Notes: generated by a model not told the origin, from the sequence alone. DNA of 64,000 nucleotides from Duganella rivi (GCF_009857435.1 NZ_WWCK01000009.1:1-64000), one strand, 5' to 3'; shown: positions 27,118-37,779, counted from the stretch's first letter. Translations and numbers: made by a program.

Positions 27118-30100
27118 TTAAGCGGAAGGTACTTGGTTAGCACGCCGTTCTCTTAATTCGGCCAACACGCGCAGTGGACGCCTTTCCAAGTTATAGGTGT
27201 CGACAGCAATCATGCCCTCATGGTAGTCGCTCCCTAAAATTTTTCTGAGTGCGTCGCCGTCCTTTCTCCACAGCGGGTGCACCACCACATAGCGCCAAGT
27301 TTCCTTATCGCTGCGTTCAACAATGCATGGCAATCCCGCATGCGGCAGGATCTCGGCACGCATGGCGCTGGGCCGCATGAACGCCACTTCAGCGGCGAGG
27401 GCGTGCGCGCGCTCGCGCCATCCGGCCAATTCAGGCAATTTCGCTTCGCCGAGATTGAGACCGCAGCCATAGCTAGGATTGTGCAACGCCCGTAAATACG
27501 CCAGGCCAAGGCGCCAATCCAGCAGACCGTGGTAGCTGCGGTTGCTGAAGCGCTGGACGCAGCGGTAGCAAGACGTCTTGCATTGATCTTGGTGATGAAC
27601 AGCGTCTGAACGAGTTTCAACAAAGTCCTTGAGTGGCCAAACATCGTGGCGCGACAACATCTCCGCCACAATTTGCCCGATGTAAGCGGGGCCGCCAGGA
27701 ACACTTGGCTCACCAAGACGACGACACAAGCCGGAACCATTGATTAAGGAGTCTGCGATTTGGAGCATCGGTCTTCCGTTTCTCAGCCGGGGCTCAAGCG
27801 CGTCAAATTCCTCCGGTGCTACGTCAAGCTCCAGCGCGGCGCGCTGCACCAAGATTTGTGTGGCGCTGATGGCCGCGGCGCGCGCGGCGATATCGGAATT
27901 GTGTCCTTTGCGTGCCACGCGATCCAGATTCAGACGTTCATCAAACCCCTGCAGTTCCAGATAAATCGCGTCCGTTTCTTTGCGGGCGATAAGTCCAAGC
28001 TGGACGTTGGATGAACCTTGGTCGGCAAGCGGCCACCGAAACGCGTTCTTTTGCCGTACGCTAGATTCAATAGCTTGCTGGCTGTCGAGACGCAAGGTTG
28101 TGCCGCCAGGCACAGTAACGCGATTATCGACTGCCTCGTCAACAACGAAGCGCATCGCTTGCCCGTCGGCGTCCATTGGCCCATCGTTCAGCTGCAAAAT
28201 AGTCGCGCCGGCTCCACGCCAAATCCGCATGTTCGCATGATCCACAGGGACACCTTCCTTCAACACCGTCGCGACTGTGCGCTGCGAAAGCCTCGCAGTC
28301 GTTTCATCGTCACTGGAAGGGTTGAAGTCTGTGCGAAACGCCGCCGGCGTCACGTAGCGAGAAAAGGCGTCGATTGACATCGTCTGTCCACAGTCGTCGC
28401 ACGACGCATCTTCGACAGGCGACTCTTCCATAAATTTCGCGGACCCGCAAGCGGCGCACAACGCGACATAAGACTGACTTTCACACCAACTCGATACAGC
28501 TTTGGCGGACAAGCCACCACGGCTAGGAATCGGATCAGTGAGGTTTCCTGTAAAGCCGACGACTTTATGCCGCAGCTTGTCTTTGACCAGCACATTGCCC
28601 GGGGCGTACTCAAGCACGGCCATGTCCAGATCGCGGTCCATGGTCGACCACGCGTACTCATACTTTTCGCCCCGCTCCGCGCGCAGCCCTAAATACAGAT
28701 TTCTTACTCTAGTCGGCATGCCATACATCGGCAGAATCCCCCATTCAGCGAAGAATTTTGCTAGTCCAACGGCGGCGTCCGGCGCATGTTCGCGCAGAGA
28801 TTCGATGTCTGCAATAAGTTTGTCTGCTGTCGCTTCGGTCAGTAGGCGGGCGCGCTGAGCGCCCCCGACGGCAGCGTCCAAAAATGCGTCGCGCGCGCTC
28901 TGTGTGGCCTCCAGCCCCGCCTTTAAACGCCCCACCCACTTCCGATCTGGATCGTGATAATAGTCACGTGTAGTGACGTACTCGCCGTGCACATCTGGCG
29001 GCGTCAGATCGTCGCCCGGGTAGGGCCGGCCAGCCTTGCTGCAGTCATTCCGCAATTTTTGGAACGCAGCGCGCAGCCAGGCTTTGCGAAGCAGCCGCAT
29101 TGGAATGGGATCATGTTCGACCGCCAAAAACGGCGGGGGCGGTGCATCGCCTGTGATGGCGTGAGGATGTGCAAAGTAATACGCATCATGCGACCGCCCG
29201 CGACAGAAGGTGACGACAAATGAGAACGCTTGCGCGCGCCGTCCGGCGCGGCCAACACGCTGCTGGTAGTTGAAGCGCTGCGGCGGCATGTTCGCTTGAT
29301 ACACGCTTTGTAGCGCCCCGATGTCAATCCCGACTTCCATCGTAGTGGTTACTGATAGCATGTCGATGGCATGCGCGCGCTTTTCTGTCTCGCTTTCGCC
29401 GTTGACGAAGATCCCTTTAAACCTGCGCAATCTGTCGGCAAAGTCCTCCGTTTGTCCTGTCAACTCTTCGACCCGTAGACGGAAGCGCGGCACCCCATCC
29501 GCTGCGCCGCGAACAATTCGCTTGCCGAGGAAATTGGTGGTCCACAGGTCACCGGCGCGTCCGGCGTGCTCTTTGTCCAGCACTTCCCCGCAGCGCGTGC
29601 ACAAGCCGAATCCAGTGTGCAAATGCACCCGCTCGCAATTACGGCAGCGCCAATAGGGATCGTCTTTCGCGGCCACCTTCAAATACAGGCTTTCGATGTG
29701 GAACAATCCGCTCGAGTGCCCGGCCTGCGAGAACCGCTGCAGCAAGTCCGACAAGCCGGCGATGGGGTCCGCTACGAACGCCTTGTTGGCGAGCTTTCTG
29801 ACGCGATTTGTCGGCGGAATGTCACCACCGTTGACCCATTCCTTTACTTTGTCGTCATTCACGTACTGATTGTCCGCCACACGATAAGCTCCGGCGAACA
29901 CGCGCAGCCAGGCGTCCATCACGTTTTGGCTTTCGTTAGGCAGGTCAGCTAAACAAGGGTAGCCCAACCCGGTCTCTTCCAGCGCGAAAAATGTGTTGGC
30001 GAAGATCACGTCGTCAGTTAGTTCATACTGCTGATTGAGAATCGTCGCAGTCAGCGTCGCTTGGTCTGCGCCGGTCAAGCTGCTTGCGTACTGAACCCCT

Positions 30101-33039
30101 TCGTCTGACTCACGGAACAACGCGTGCCAAGGTTGATCATTGAATGTTTCGCGTCCATTTTTATCGAACGGATGAATGCCCATTTTGACGAACTCAGCGA
30201 CAATGTCGCCGACGCCCGCGCCATTCGTGCCGTTTAGCAAATCGCGCAACGCAACTTTACGAGAGACGCGATTTCGGTCGCCAGATTGTTGTGCCCCATA
30301 CCTAGCGGATAGGGCTACCAGTCCATTAAGATCTCCCTCCTGTAGCAGGCGCGCGCTCATTTGTTGAAATTGCTCTGTGCTGAGCTCATCTTCCGCCGGC
30401 TTATCAACCCGAGAGCGCGCCGCAGCCACCAATACCTCACGCCGGAGATCGCGCAGATGCATGGTTTCAATGTTGAGTGCCTGGTTGGCGGCATCTTGGC
30501 GGCTGTCGGAGAAGCAGATGCCCTTAGGCTCAGCGCCAATCGCGTGTAGCAGCTCGAACAGTTCAGTGGCGACCAGTTGAGACGCTTTCGAGACACCGGT
30601 ACGGAATGCGCGGATCGGCGAGCGCTGGCGGCTGGTCGACGGCCTACGCGAATAGTCCACACCGCATTTCGGACAGCAAAACGGCTGAGCAGTCTTGGCG
30701 CGCTTTGGGTCATTCTGCGTTTTCTTACCAGGGCGAACGCCGTCGACCGCTCCGTCTTTTTGAAAGTATAGATAGCCGCCTATGTTACCTGGCGGGATGT
30801 CCGTCCCGCATACAGCCACGCCGCTGTGGGGATCAAGATGCGCCGGATCCCAGGCGTCAAAGTCATATTCTGGAAGCATCGGCGTGGTGCGGCGCGGCCA
30901 AAACACTGCGAACTCGTCGAAAGTCATCCTGTCGTAGTAATCATTCGCCGCGCGCTCCGGCAGGTTTTCCAGATTTCCTGACGAAGGCAACAACTCGGTC
31001 GAAGTGGACATGAACCGACGCTCTCCCCGCTGACCACCGATCAACAAGTCGCCGCAAGCTTCGCAATACAGCAATTCAAACAGTCTTCGTCCCTTTTTTT
31101 GATCTCCGCGCGGGACCGCATGCGATAAGCCGCGCTCCACTGTGAGGTCTTCAAACACCGTGCCGCCGGGAGCCGCGGTCGGCGCGCCGAATAAGCCTTC
31201 AACATTTCGAATGAAGGTGTGCACGCGAAATGCCGGGGTGTCCAGGGCAACGCGGCCCTTCCAAATTTTCGATTCGGGCAAAGCACGCGTCAGCATCAAA
31301 CCGCGCAGCGCAACCTCAAGTTCCTGTGCGCCCTCTTTGAAAACCCGCGCGCTGACGGCGGAGGATGAAGCAGCACGTACTTTATTTTGCTCACGGCACG
31401 CGTTGGTCAAGGCCGACGCCGCGGCCTCCGCCGCTTTAACGACGAGCTTGCTCTCGTCCGCATCGTGCACGCCAAGAGCAGCCGCGGCCGCCATCAGCGC
31501 GGAGGACAACTCAGGACTGCGCGTCAGTGTAGGAAGAAAATCCGCGCGCTCGCCCAGGGCGGCCTTAAACAGCGCGGCAAACGGTGCGGCGTCAAGCTTG
31601 CCTCGGTTCCAGTCCGGGATGTTGGGCTCGCCCTCGACCACGCAATCACGCCAAAAATCGGCGGCGTTGTTTCCCAAATCTCCAGCTGCACCGCTCGTGC
31701 CGTACGGCGCAAACATGTCGCGCAAATATTGCCGTGAGCGTTGTCCATCCTCGCCGTCCATCGGCATCGACGCTGACGAAGCTAAAATGCGAAGCTTATA
31801 GCGGTGCTTCGGATCAGCCAGCCCGAGCCTTTCAATGAGCGCCTTCGCCAAGAACGCGACCTCGGTGCCGGCGGAGCCGCGAACCAGGTGCAACTCATCG
31901 AACACTAGGTAAAAGTAGGCGTCGTCATTGCTCGTCAACCATTTACGAGTTTGTTCGAAGATCGGGTCTTCGACCTCGCGTGAGAGCATCGCGCCAAGCA
32001 TCGACGCGTTGGTGATCAAGAGATCGGGGGGGGTGGCCTGCATGTCCCACCGCGACAACATTTCACCGCCGTCCAACGCTGGAAAGATATAGCGCGTGAC
32101 TTCGGGATGAGCGGGCGGTTCGCGGCCCTCTTGTTCAGCGATACGGCGCTCCTCCTTCACGCGCTGCGTCTCGCGCGCATCATGCAGGCGCGCCGCCATT
32201 TGATCTTGGTCGGCACGCTGCAAGACTGCACGCAATTTGGCGACACGCCGTTTACGCCGCTTTTTTTCATCGGTGTCGCCGAACAACCTTGGATGCGCTT
32301 GGTGCCCCGTCACTTCAATGGCGCTAGTGTACTGACCGAAGAACACGCGGTTGCCTGCAAACCGCTCCGTCATGACAGCACGCGCGTCCTCCGAATCCAA
32401 GGTGCGGCGCAAGCGCACCATTTGGTCTTCGACCAACGCGTTCATCGGGTACAAAACCAACGCTCGGATTGCTGCAGGCCGTCGCTCGCCAGCGCGCATC
32501 AACGCCCAGTCGGCGCTGGGCTCGCGCCACCACTGGCTTTTGAGATAAGAGTCGTCAGGTTTTTGCCAATCTACTGCTTCGTTCGCGATTGCAGCAAGTA
32601 CCGGCAACATAAAGCTTTCCGTCTTACCCGACCCGGTGCCTGATGTGACGACGCCAGGACGGCCAGGACGCACGCCGCGTGCCAGCATCTCGACTTGATG
32701 GCGATACGGCGCGTAACTGGAGACGCGGCGGATGTCTCCTTGGCTCGGCTTGCCTTCAAACAGACCGGACAGCGCGAGTTCGGCAAAGGCGCGGCGGCCC
32801 TCTGGAGACAACGGCGCAAGCGGGCCTCCATTCATCTGGACCAACTCCTCTAACTTCACGCCGTCAGACTTATAGCGCAGCACCGGTTCAATAAAAGGCT
32901 CGGTGGTGAACGCGCCAAGCCCATTTAACAACGTCCGGCGCGCCTTGGCAGCAGAGGAATCGGAAATGCGGAAACTGGTCTCCACATACGAAATGAAGAA
33001 GTCTTTGATGCGGTCAAAACCGCCGATTGGATCAAGCAT
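27118..33039 (-). CDS. Druantia DruE-like giant DEAH helicase with DUF1998-like C-terminus
   Basis: A 1,973-residue protein. Start ATG 33039 overlaps the upstream stop by 8 bases (ATGCTTGA), so it is coupled. Helicase core: Walker A TSGTGSGKTESF (near 132-143), Walker B/DEAH-like LVFDELHLVRG, SAS motif ASSASM, and motif V/VI TTMEVGIDIGA and QRVGRAGRR. At least three Cys clusters are seen: YCEACGD, CCPKCG and RCRNC...CTRCG, plus CAACG...CDDCG. The C-terminal QCKTSCYRCVQRFSNRSYHG matches DUF1998-type proteins (also MrfA, DrmB). Large size, helicase plus DUF1998 and operon partners fit Druantia DruE. Assigning it by search would settle this. The role is phage defence, by inference. Confidence 0.75.
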   Translation of the reverse strand: MLDPIGGFDRIKDFFISYVETSFRISDSSAAKARRTLLNGLGAFTTEPFIEPVLRYKSDGVKLEELVQMNGGPLAPLSPEGRRAFAELALSGLFEGKPSQGDIRRVSSYAPYRHQVEMLARGVRPGRPGVVTSGTGSGKTESFMLPVLAAIANEAVDWQKPDDSYLKSQWWREPSADWALMRAGERRPAAIRALVLYPMNALVEDQMVRLRRTLDSEDARAVMTERFAGNRVFFGQYTSAIEVTGHQAHPRLFGDTDEKKRRKRRVAKLRAVLQRADQDQMAARLHDARETQRVKEERRIAEQEGREPPAHPEVTRYIFPALDGGEMLSRWDMQATPPDLLITNASMLGAMLSREVEDPIFEQTRKWLTSNDDAYFYLVFDELHLVRGSAGTEVAFLAKALIERLGLADPKHRYKLRILASSASMPMDGEDGQRSRQYLRDMFAPYGTSGAAGDLGNNAADFWRDCVVEGEPNIPDWNRGKLDAAPFAALFKAALGERADFLPTLTRSPELSSALMAAAAALGVHDADESKLVVKAAEAAASALTNACREQNKVRAASSSAVSARVFKEGAQELEVALRGLMLTRALPESKIWKGRVALDTPAFRVHTFIRNVEGLFGAPTAAPGGTVFEDLTVERGLSHAVPRGDQKKGRRLFELLYCEACGDLLIGGQRGERRFMSTSTELLPSSGNLENLPERAANDYYDRMTFDEFAVFWPRRTTPMLPEYDFDAWDPAHLDPHSGVAVCGTDIPPGNIGGYLYFQKDGAVDGVRPGKKTQNDPKRAKTAQPFCCPKCGVDYSRRPSTSRQRSPIRAFRTGVSKASQLVATELFELLHAIGAEPKGICFSDSRQDAANQALNIETMHLRDLRREVLVAAARSRVDKPAEDELSTEQFQQMSARLLQEGDLNGLVALSARYGAQQSGDRNRVSRKVALRDLLNGTNGAGVGDIVAEFVKMGIHPFDKNGRETFNDQPWHALFRESDEGVQYASSLTGADQATLTATILNQQYELTDDVIFANTFFALEETGLGYPCLADLPNESQNVMDAWLRVFAGAYRVADNQYVNDDKVKEWVNGGDIPPTNRVRKLANKAFVADPIAGLSDLLQRFSQAGHSSGLFHIESLYLKVAAKDDPYWRCRNCERVHLHTGFGLCTRCGEVLDKEHAGRAGDLWTTNFLGKRIVRGAADGVPRFRLRVEELTGQTEDFADRLRRFKGIFVNGESETEKRAHAIDMLSVTTTMEVGIDIGALQSVYQANMPPQRFNYQQRVGRAGRRAQAFSFVVTFCRGRSHDAYYFAHPHAITGDAPPPPFLAVEHDPIPMRLLRKAWLRAAFQKLRNDCSKAGRPYPGDDLTPPDVHGEYVTTRDYYHDPDRKWVGRLKAGLEATQSARDAFLDAAVGGAQRARLLTEATADKLIADIESLREHAPDAAVGLAKFFAEWGILPMYGMPTRVRNLYLGLRAERGEKYEYAWSTMDRDLDMAVLEYAPGNVLVKDKLRHKVVGFTGNLTDPIPSRGGLSAKAVSSWCESQSYVALCAACGSAKFMEESPVEDASCDDCGQTMSIDAFSRYVTPAAFRTDFNPSSDDETTARLSQRTVATVLKEGVPVDHANMRIWRGAGATILQLNDGPMDADGQAMRFVVDEAVDNRVTVPGGTTLRLDSQQAIESSVRQKNAFRWPLADQGSSNVQLGLIARKETDAIYLELQGFDERLNLDRVARKGHNSDIAARAAAISATQILVQRAALELDVAPEEFDALEPRLRNGRPMLQIADSLINGSGLCRRLGEPSVPGGPAYIGQIVAEMLSRHDVWPLKDFVETRSDAVHHQDQCKTSCYRCVQRFSNRSYHGLLDWRLGLAYLRALHNPSYGCGLNLGEAKLPELAGWRERAHALAAEVAFMRPSAMRAEILPHAGLPCIVERSDKETWRYVVVHPLWRKDGDALRKILGSDYHEGMIAVDTYNLERRPLRVLAELRERRANQVPSA

Positions 33040-35182
33040 GATGCAGGCTCCGTAGTGTGTTGTCAACGGCGTCACCGCCGGTCATAAAAAGTTTGATGAA
33101 TGCAGCTGCCTGCGCACTGGCGTGAGTCTCGGTCGCCTGCGCATTGCTATGCATCTGACGCGCCTGCGCAAGGACGCGCAGCACGCGGGAGGTTCGGCAC
33201 GCGCCCAGCGCGTCAGCGTGAGCGAGAACTTCATTTGCCCCCAGCGCGACGTCAGCGCATCCCGGTCCCGGGTCCAACTCCTCGGCAATGCCGGCCACCT
33301 TCGCCATGGCGAAGGCAACTCCCGCCTTAGGAGCTAACGCCCCATCGACGTCCAGGCGCACGGCATGAGCGAAGATCGCCGCTGCCTCCTCGCTCTCTGG
33401 ATTTTCGATAGTGACGCACATCAGCAAGCGTTGAGGCACGTCTCCGCGCTGTGCAGCATGTAAAAGGGAGGGATACCAAAAGCGCGCTCCCGAGCGTTCC
33501 GCACGTTCTATGACGGCAAGGTTTGTCCGCGGTTGGCTGGCCGCACCAGCGGCGCTGCGCAGCGCATGTCCGAACGCGGTGGACAAACCGACGCCTGGAC
33601 GGATCCATAAATCTTCAAATGTTATAATGGTTGGGTCCGCTTCCATCCTGACGGCGCGACCTGCTGCAAGCATAGTTTCAGCTGCAACCAGAAAATCGCT
33701 GACACCAGGTCCACATAGCGCAGGAACCTCGCCCGCCAGCACGAGCGCGGCGAATTGCATCATGAGTTTTTTGCCCTGCACCGATAACAGCTTGGACGAT
33801 TCAATCTTTTTCGACAGTCCTACGGGCGAAACTGTTGGCGCGGAGACCGGCGCAGACGGCACCGGGCATTTCATTTGCAGCGTCGTCAAACTCGCCTGCT
33901 CCGCCAGTAAAGCAACATGAACGGCGTCAGCTTCGCTACGCGTGGCCTCAAGTCCCGCATTCGCTTCGCTGGCGGTGCTGAGCAGGGATGCCAATTCGCG
34001 TTGCGCTTCTTCGTTCGCGGCCTCTAGTTGCGCCGCCTGCTCTGTGAGCGTGGCGCGCCGGCTCTCGAGCTCTTGGACCCTGGACTCAATAGCGGCGCGG
34101 CGCGCTTCAACGCTACGGTTCAGCACTTCTTCTTCGGCCACGCGTTGGCGCTCAATATCTTCACTAAGCTGTTTCAAGCGCTGTACACGATCAGCGTCGA
34201 GCTCCACCATCCTTGCGCGTTCCATGCTGCGCATTTCGCTTTCTAGTTCGCGCAGTTTTTTTTCGCGGTGCACAGCGATCTCCTTGGCGAACGTGGTCTC
34301 GGCTCTGTTTCGAACAGCCTGCCGTTCTTGATCCGCCACTTTCACTGCGTATGCATTGATCACGTCGCCAATACGTTCATCGGTCGCGAACGCGTCAATG
34401 AATTTACGCAACAGCGTCTGATCGTCCGCGAGCTGCTTCGCCAGTCGACCGGCGCGAATAGAGTCGTGAGCTAAGGCGAGGTCAGACTGATCGACTAAAG
34501 ACAGCCTTTGTCCTTGCTTTGAGAGCGCTTCAAGCCAAGGAATGAACTTGTTTGCCTCCACATCGCTGGCAGCGGCAGCAGCGCGGGCAAGGCGCAGCGC
34601 AAACGCATCGTCGCTAGTCCAGTCATACGTGGCCTGCACCGCCGCGTCGTTCAAATCGTAGAGCTGGATCTCGCCGTTTACGGTCGGCAGCGCTGCCACA
34701 GATGCAGGATTGAAACGATGCGCCGGCACTTTGCTGGTACCACAGGCCAAATAAGCGGTTCCGTCCTGTTGCTTCAAATCGACTACAAGCACTTCATCGT
34801 CCTTGCACCGGATAATCCATACGCCACTCGGTTGATGCGTGTTAAGGCCTTCCGCCAACAAGCGTCGATGCACGCGCTCTTGTCCGCCATCCGCAGAAAG
34901 ATCGACATACCAGTACAGACGTCGATGCTGCGGGGCCTTCCATGTTTTCCCTCCAGGACCTATAGGGATCATAGTAAATGCGAACCACTCGCCCGCGCGC
35001 ACCTGACGTGCGTCGGCAGTCCGCAATTCCAGGCGGTCAATATGTTTGAATAACGATTCGCGATTCGCAATCGGCTTCCATACGCCGTCTACTTGCTGTG
35101 CGGCTGCTTCAAGCAACGCCGGTTTGTCGTGCTCAGCGCGCTTAATGCAGTGCCCAGCATACCAAGCTAAATTCGATCCCAT
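33032..35182 (-). CDS. Defence operon coiled-coil protein, possible DruG-like
   Basis: A 716-residue protein beginning MGSNLAWYAGHCIKRAE (ATG 35182, 13 bases after GAGGAAAG; an upstream GTG would overlap the first gene of the operon). N-terminal part (1-150) is beta-rich. A long coiled coil (about residues 290-450) contains many Glu/Arg heptads such as KKLRELESEMRSMERARM. The C-terminal 220 residues contain ALCGPGVSDFL and IITFEDLWIRPGVG, resembling a degenerate P-loop-like/ATPase region, but with no clear Walker A. Type II Druantia encodes two such accessory proteins, DruF and DruG; assignment to either is tentative. Confidence 0.5.
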   Translation of the reverse strand: MGSNLAWYAGHCIKRAEHDKPALLEAAAQQVDGVWKPIANRESLFKHIDRLELRTADARQVRAGEWFAFTMIPIGPGGKTWKAPQHRRLYWYVDLSADGGQERVHRRLLAEGLNTHQPSGVWIIRCKDDEVLVVDLKQQDGTAYLACGTSKVPAHRFNPASVAALPTVNGEIQLYDLNDAAVQATYDWTSDDAFALRLARAAAAASDVEANKFIPWLEALSKQGQRLSLVDQSDLALAHDSIRAGRLAKQLADDQTLLRKFIDAFATDERIGDVINAYAVKVADQERQAVRNRAETTFAKEIAVHREKKLRELESEMRSMERARMVELDADRVQRLKQLSEDIERQRVAEEEVLNRSVEARRAAIESRVQELESRRATLTEQAAQLEAANEEAQRELASLLSTASEANAGLEATRSEADAVHVALLAEQASLTTLQMKCPVPSAPVSAPTVSPVGLSKKIESSKLLSVQGKKLMMQFAALVLAGEVPALCGPGVSDFLVAAETMLAAGRAVRMEADPTIITFEDLWIRPGVGLSTAFGHALRSAAGAASQPRTNLAVIERAERSGARFWYPSLLHAAQRGDVPQRLLMCVTIENPESEEAAAIFAHAVRLDVDGALAPKAGVAFAMAKVAGIAEELDPGPGCADVALGANEVLAHADALGACRTSRVLRVLAQARQMHSNAQATETHASAQAAAFIKLFMTGGDAVDNTLRSLHHA

Positions 35183-35205
35183 CGTTGTGTTTCGCTTTCC
35201 TCGCG

Positions 35206-37779
35206 CTAAAGAATCAATAGTCCATCTATCCACTGCGAGCGCAACGCACCGTTAGAGCGGCGTGCCCGAGACAGCGCAACGCCGGGGACAAGCTCAGTAC
35301 CGGCGTGAAGTCCGGCAACGCATCTCGGCAACAATCCAGCGATCCAGCGCGCGTCTTCGGCCGTCGCTGGATAAGCGTATTCGTTGTCGGTAAAGCCACC
35401 ATTCTCGATTCGTCGTCTGCGCAAGGCAGCGCATATGGCGTCGGGAAGCGTCCCGTCTCGTCCCATCGAAATAAGACGCTGCCCATCGAACACGAATAAA
35501 GGAACGGCAGCAATGGCGTAGGCGGCGACGATCGCCGCACAGCGAGATAAAAAGTGAGTGCGCGTGCCTTTTGCCTCGACTCTGTACACATCATGGTCGG
35601 TACCGGCAGGATGCGCCAGCAAGGTCAACCGAACTGTACCCTGGTTCGCGCCCGCTTTAACGAAACGCTGACTGCGCCAACACCATACGGCAGCGGCGAG
35701 ATAGTGTTCCGCCTGCCGCTCAGTGATAGTCAACGCCAACGGGACATTCAGCGGAGCATCAGGATCGGCCAAGCACTCCCATTGCAGTACGCGGGCCAGT
35801 TTTTCTGGATCGGCACCGACTGCCCCCATCACCGGCACGGACCAGCGAGCAGCGCCAGGCAGCCTAAACGGCATCGCGCCCATACCTTTGGCGGCTACAG
35901 CGAAGGCCTCCTGCAACTGCGCGCAGAACGCGCCTTCCGCAAGTGCAAGTGGGCCTGTCGCGCTGTCGAGGGAGACGATCCGCGGCGCAGCTAAGGTCCA
36001 CACTTTGCCCTTCCACCCTTGCCGCAGGCGGGGCTCGATCACGCCGCCATCTTGCAGCATCTTGAGCGTGCGCCACGGCGCCGCTGCCGTTTCCGCATCA
36101 GCGCACCTCAACAAGTCCACCAGATCACATTCATCCCAGCCGCTCCCTCCGCTGGCATAAATCGCTTCCAGCAGCCATTCCAGCGCATCGTCGGCGCGTC
36201 CCCATGCGATCGCCTTGGGTACCGCGTACGCTGCACGCTCGCCGTTTCCTGCACTCCAGTCGGTAAGCAACGGCTGACGCCGGCGCGCGCCGGCCAGGTC
36301 ATAGTGTGGCGCGGCGCGATCGACGAACTGCAGCTTTAAGCGCCAATGTGGGCCGCGTTCGCTCGCAGCAGGCTTCGGTTCAATCACACAGGACCCGGTC
36401 ACCGGACGTTCGGCAGCGAGCCGAAAACCATCCGCCATCGTTAGCCGCAGCCCTTCTACGCCAGAGTCGGCGATGATGCGCAAGTTAGGAGTGTCTGATG
36501 CGATCAGCGGCAGAAATCCCGGCAGTCCCAACCAAGTACCGTTGACCCTGACGCCGTCGGATGCGGCTGGGCGAAACAAACCGACGTCATTTAGTCCAAG
36601 TCCGCAACTAGCGAACTCAGCGGCAAGCTGGCCCACGTTGACGGGATCAACGCTCAAACGCCAATCATCATATCGAACAACTTTTCCCAAGCAATGTGCA
36701 ATACGCGCCGCCGTCTTGTCATGGAAAGCGACCAGTACCCGCCCTCGACAATTGGTAAAGGCCGGCTCAGCAATCCAGCGTCCCATACCCATCTGTGTGA
36801 AAAACAGCACCCCCCTGGACACGCTTGCTCCAAGGCTTGCGCTGGTACGAATCGATTGATCGGCCAGTGCCCCCCCCAAGGTTTGGTATAGACGGGGCCC
36901 GTCGACGCCTTCCACAACGCGAAATTCTCGTTCATCGTCAAGATTAAGCGCGATCTCCAGCTGCGCGTACGGTGTGACCTTCGGGCTGGCCGCCGCGCGA
37001 ACTTTATTGATCAGGATCCAGAAACGATGATCAGCAAGCGCTCTTCTCTGTGAATAGTAGGCTTGCTCAAAATCTTTGAACGCGTCGGTTAAGCCCGTCG
37101 ACATGTGGATTCGATGCGGGCAATTCCAGAACGCATTGATGACCGCCGTTGGATTGGCCAGGTCTTGTTGCGGAGTAGATTGAAGCGCCCGCTCCACGGC
37201 CCTGACATCGGCGCGATTAGGAAACGACAGACGCCGCGTGTAACCGATGTGCACCCAATTCATAGGATGCTCTGGCAGCACCAGCCGCCTAAACGAGCGC
37301 CCCTCCGAGGCCTGCTCGTCCAGCCAGTCCGCCAGTTCTTCCCACATGAGCTTTACGCCAGCAAGATCATTGAAGTTACGATCGACGCCAAGCCAACTGG
37401 CGAGTTTGGCGCGAAACTGGTTGTTTTCGTACCCATCGCCGTCTAGCAGGCTATCAATCAGCAATGTCATCGCCAACGGGGCGAAGCAATTGGGCACATC
37501 TTTGCTTGGAAACCGGCTAGAACCCCGTTTCAATGCAGACCACAAATAGCATTGATCACGCAGCAAGGCGCTGCGGAAGGCATTCTCGGCTTGCTCAGGG
37601 GAAATGGCATCCGTGCCGCAGGCTAACGCCAAAGTCAGCGGACTTACCTCAAGGGTGCGAATGTCGCTAGCGTCGCCGCTTGGCCCGACGGCAAAAAAGT
37701 GTCGCACCAACATCGATTCCCACTCATCGATATTGATTACAATTCGCGGTTGGGGCGGTCTATCGTTTACGTTCGTCAT
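35206..37779 (-). CDS. Defence operon large protein, possible DruF-like
   Basis: An 857-residue protein, MTNVNDRPPQPRIVINIDEW at the start. I recognise no classical motif: no P-loop, nuclease, methyltransferase or transmembrane segment. The sequence is mixed alpha/beta and rich in Trp and Arg. It is the first gene of the three-gene minus-strand operon, 23 bases before the coiled-coil gene. Its size and position match an accessory protein of type II Druantia, but this is by context only. The stop (35206) lies close to the start region of the coiled-coil gene. Confidence 0.5.
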   Translation of the reverse strand: MTNVNDRPPQPRIVINIDEWESMLVRHFFAVGPSGDASDIRTLEVSPLTLALACGTDAISPEQAENAFRSALLRDQCYLWSALKRGSSRFPSKDVPNCFAPLAMTLLIDSLLDGDGYENNQFRAKLASWLGVDRNFNDLAGVKLMWEELADWLDEQASEGRSFRRLVLPEHPMNWVHIGYTRRLSFPNRADVRAVERALQSTPQQDLANPTAVINAFWNCPHRIHMSTGLTDAFKDFEQAYYSQRRALADHRFWILINKVRAAASPKVTPYAQLEIALNLDDEREFRVVEGVDGPRLYQTLGGALADQSIRTSASLGASVSRGVLFFTQMGMGRWIAEPAFTNCRGRVLVAFHDKTAARIAHCLGKVVRYDDWRLSVDPVNVGQLAAEFASCGLGLNDVGLFRPAASDGVRVNGTWLGLPGFLPLIASDTPNLRIIADSGVEGLRLTMADGFRLAAERPVTGSCVIEPKPAASERGPHWRLKLQFVDRAAPHYDLAGARRRQPLLTDWSAGNGERAAYAVPKAIAWGRADDALEWLLEAIYASGGSGWDECDLVDLLRCADAETAAAPWRTLKMLQDGGVIEPRLRQGWKGKVWTLAAPRIVSLDSATGPLALAEGAFCAQLQEAFAVAAKGMGAMPFRLPGAARWSVPVMGAVGADPEKLARVLQWECLADPDAPLNVPLALTITERQAEHYLAAAVWCWRSQRFVKAGANQGTVRLTLLAHPAGTDHDVYRVEAKGTRTHFLSRCAAIVAAYAIAAVPLFVFDGQRLISMGRDGTLPDAICAALRRRRIENGGFTDNEYAYPATAEDARWIAGLLPRCVAGLHAGTELVPGVALSRARRSNGALRSQWIDGLLIL

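Noticed and set aside
27118..33039. DISARM helicase or DpdJ assignment
   Set aside because: DISARM uses separate DrmA and DrmB proteins plus PLD and methylase genes, and Dpd needs further deazaguanine genes; neither is seen. A single 1,973-residue protein fits DruE better.
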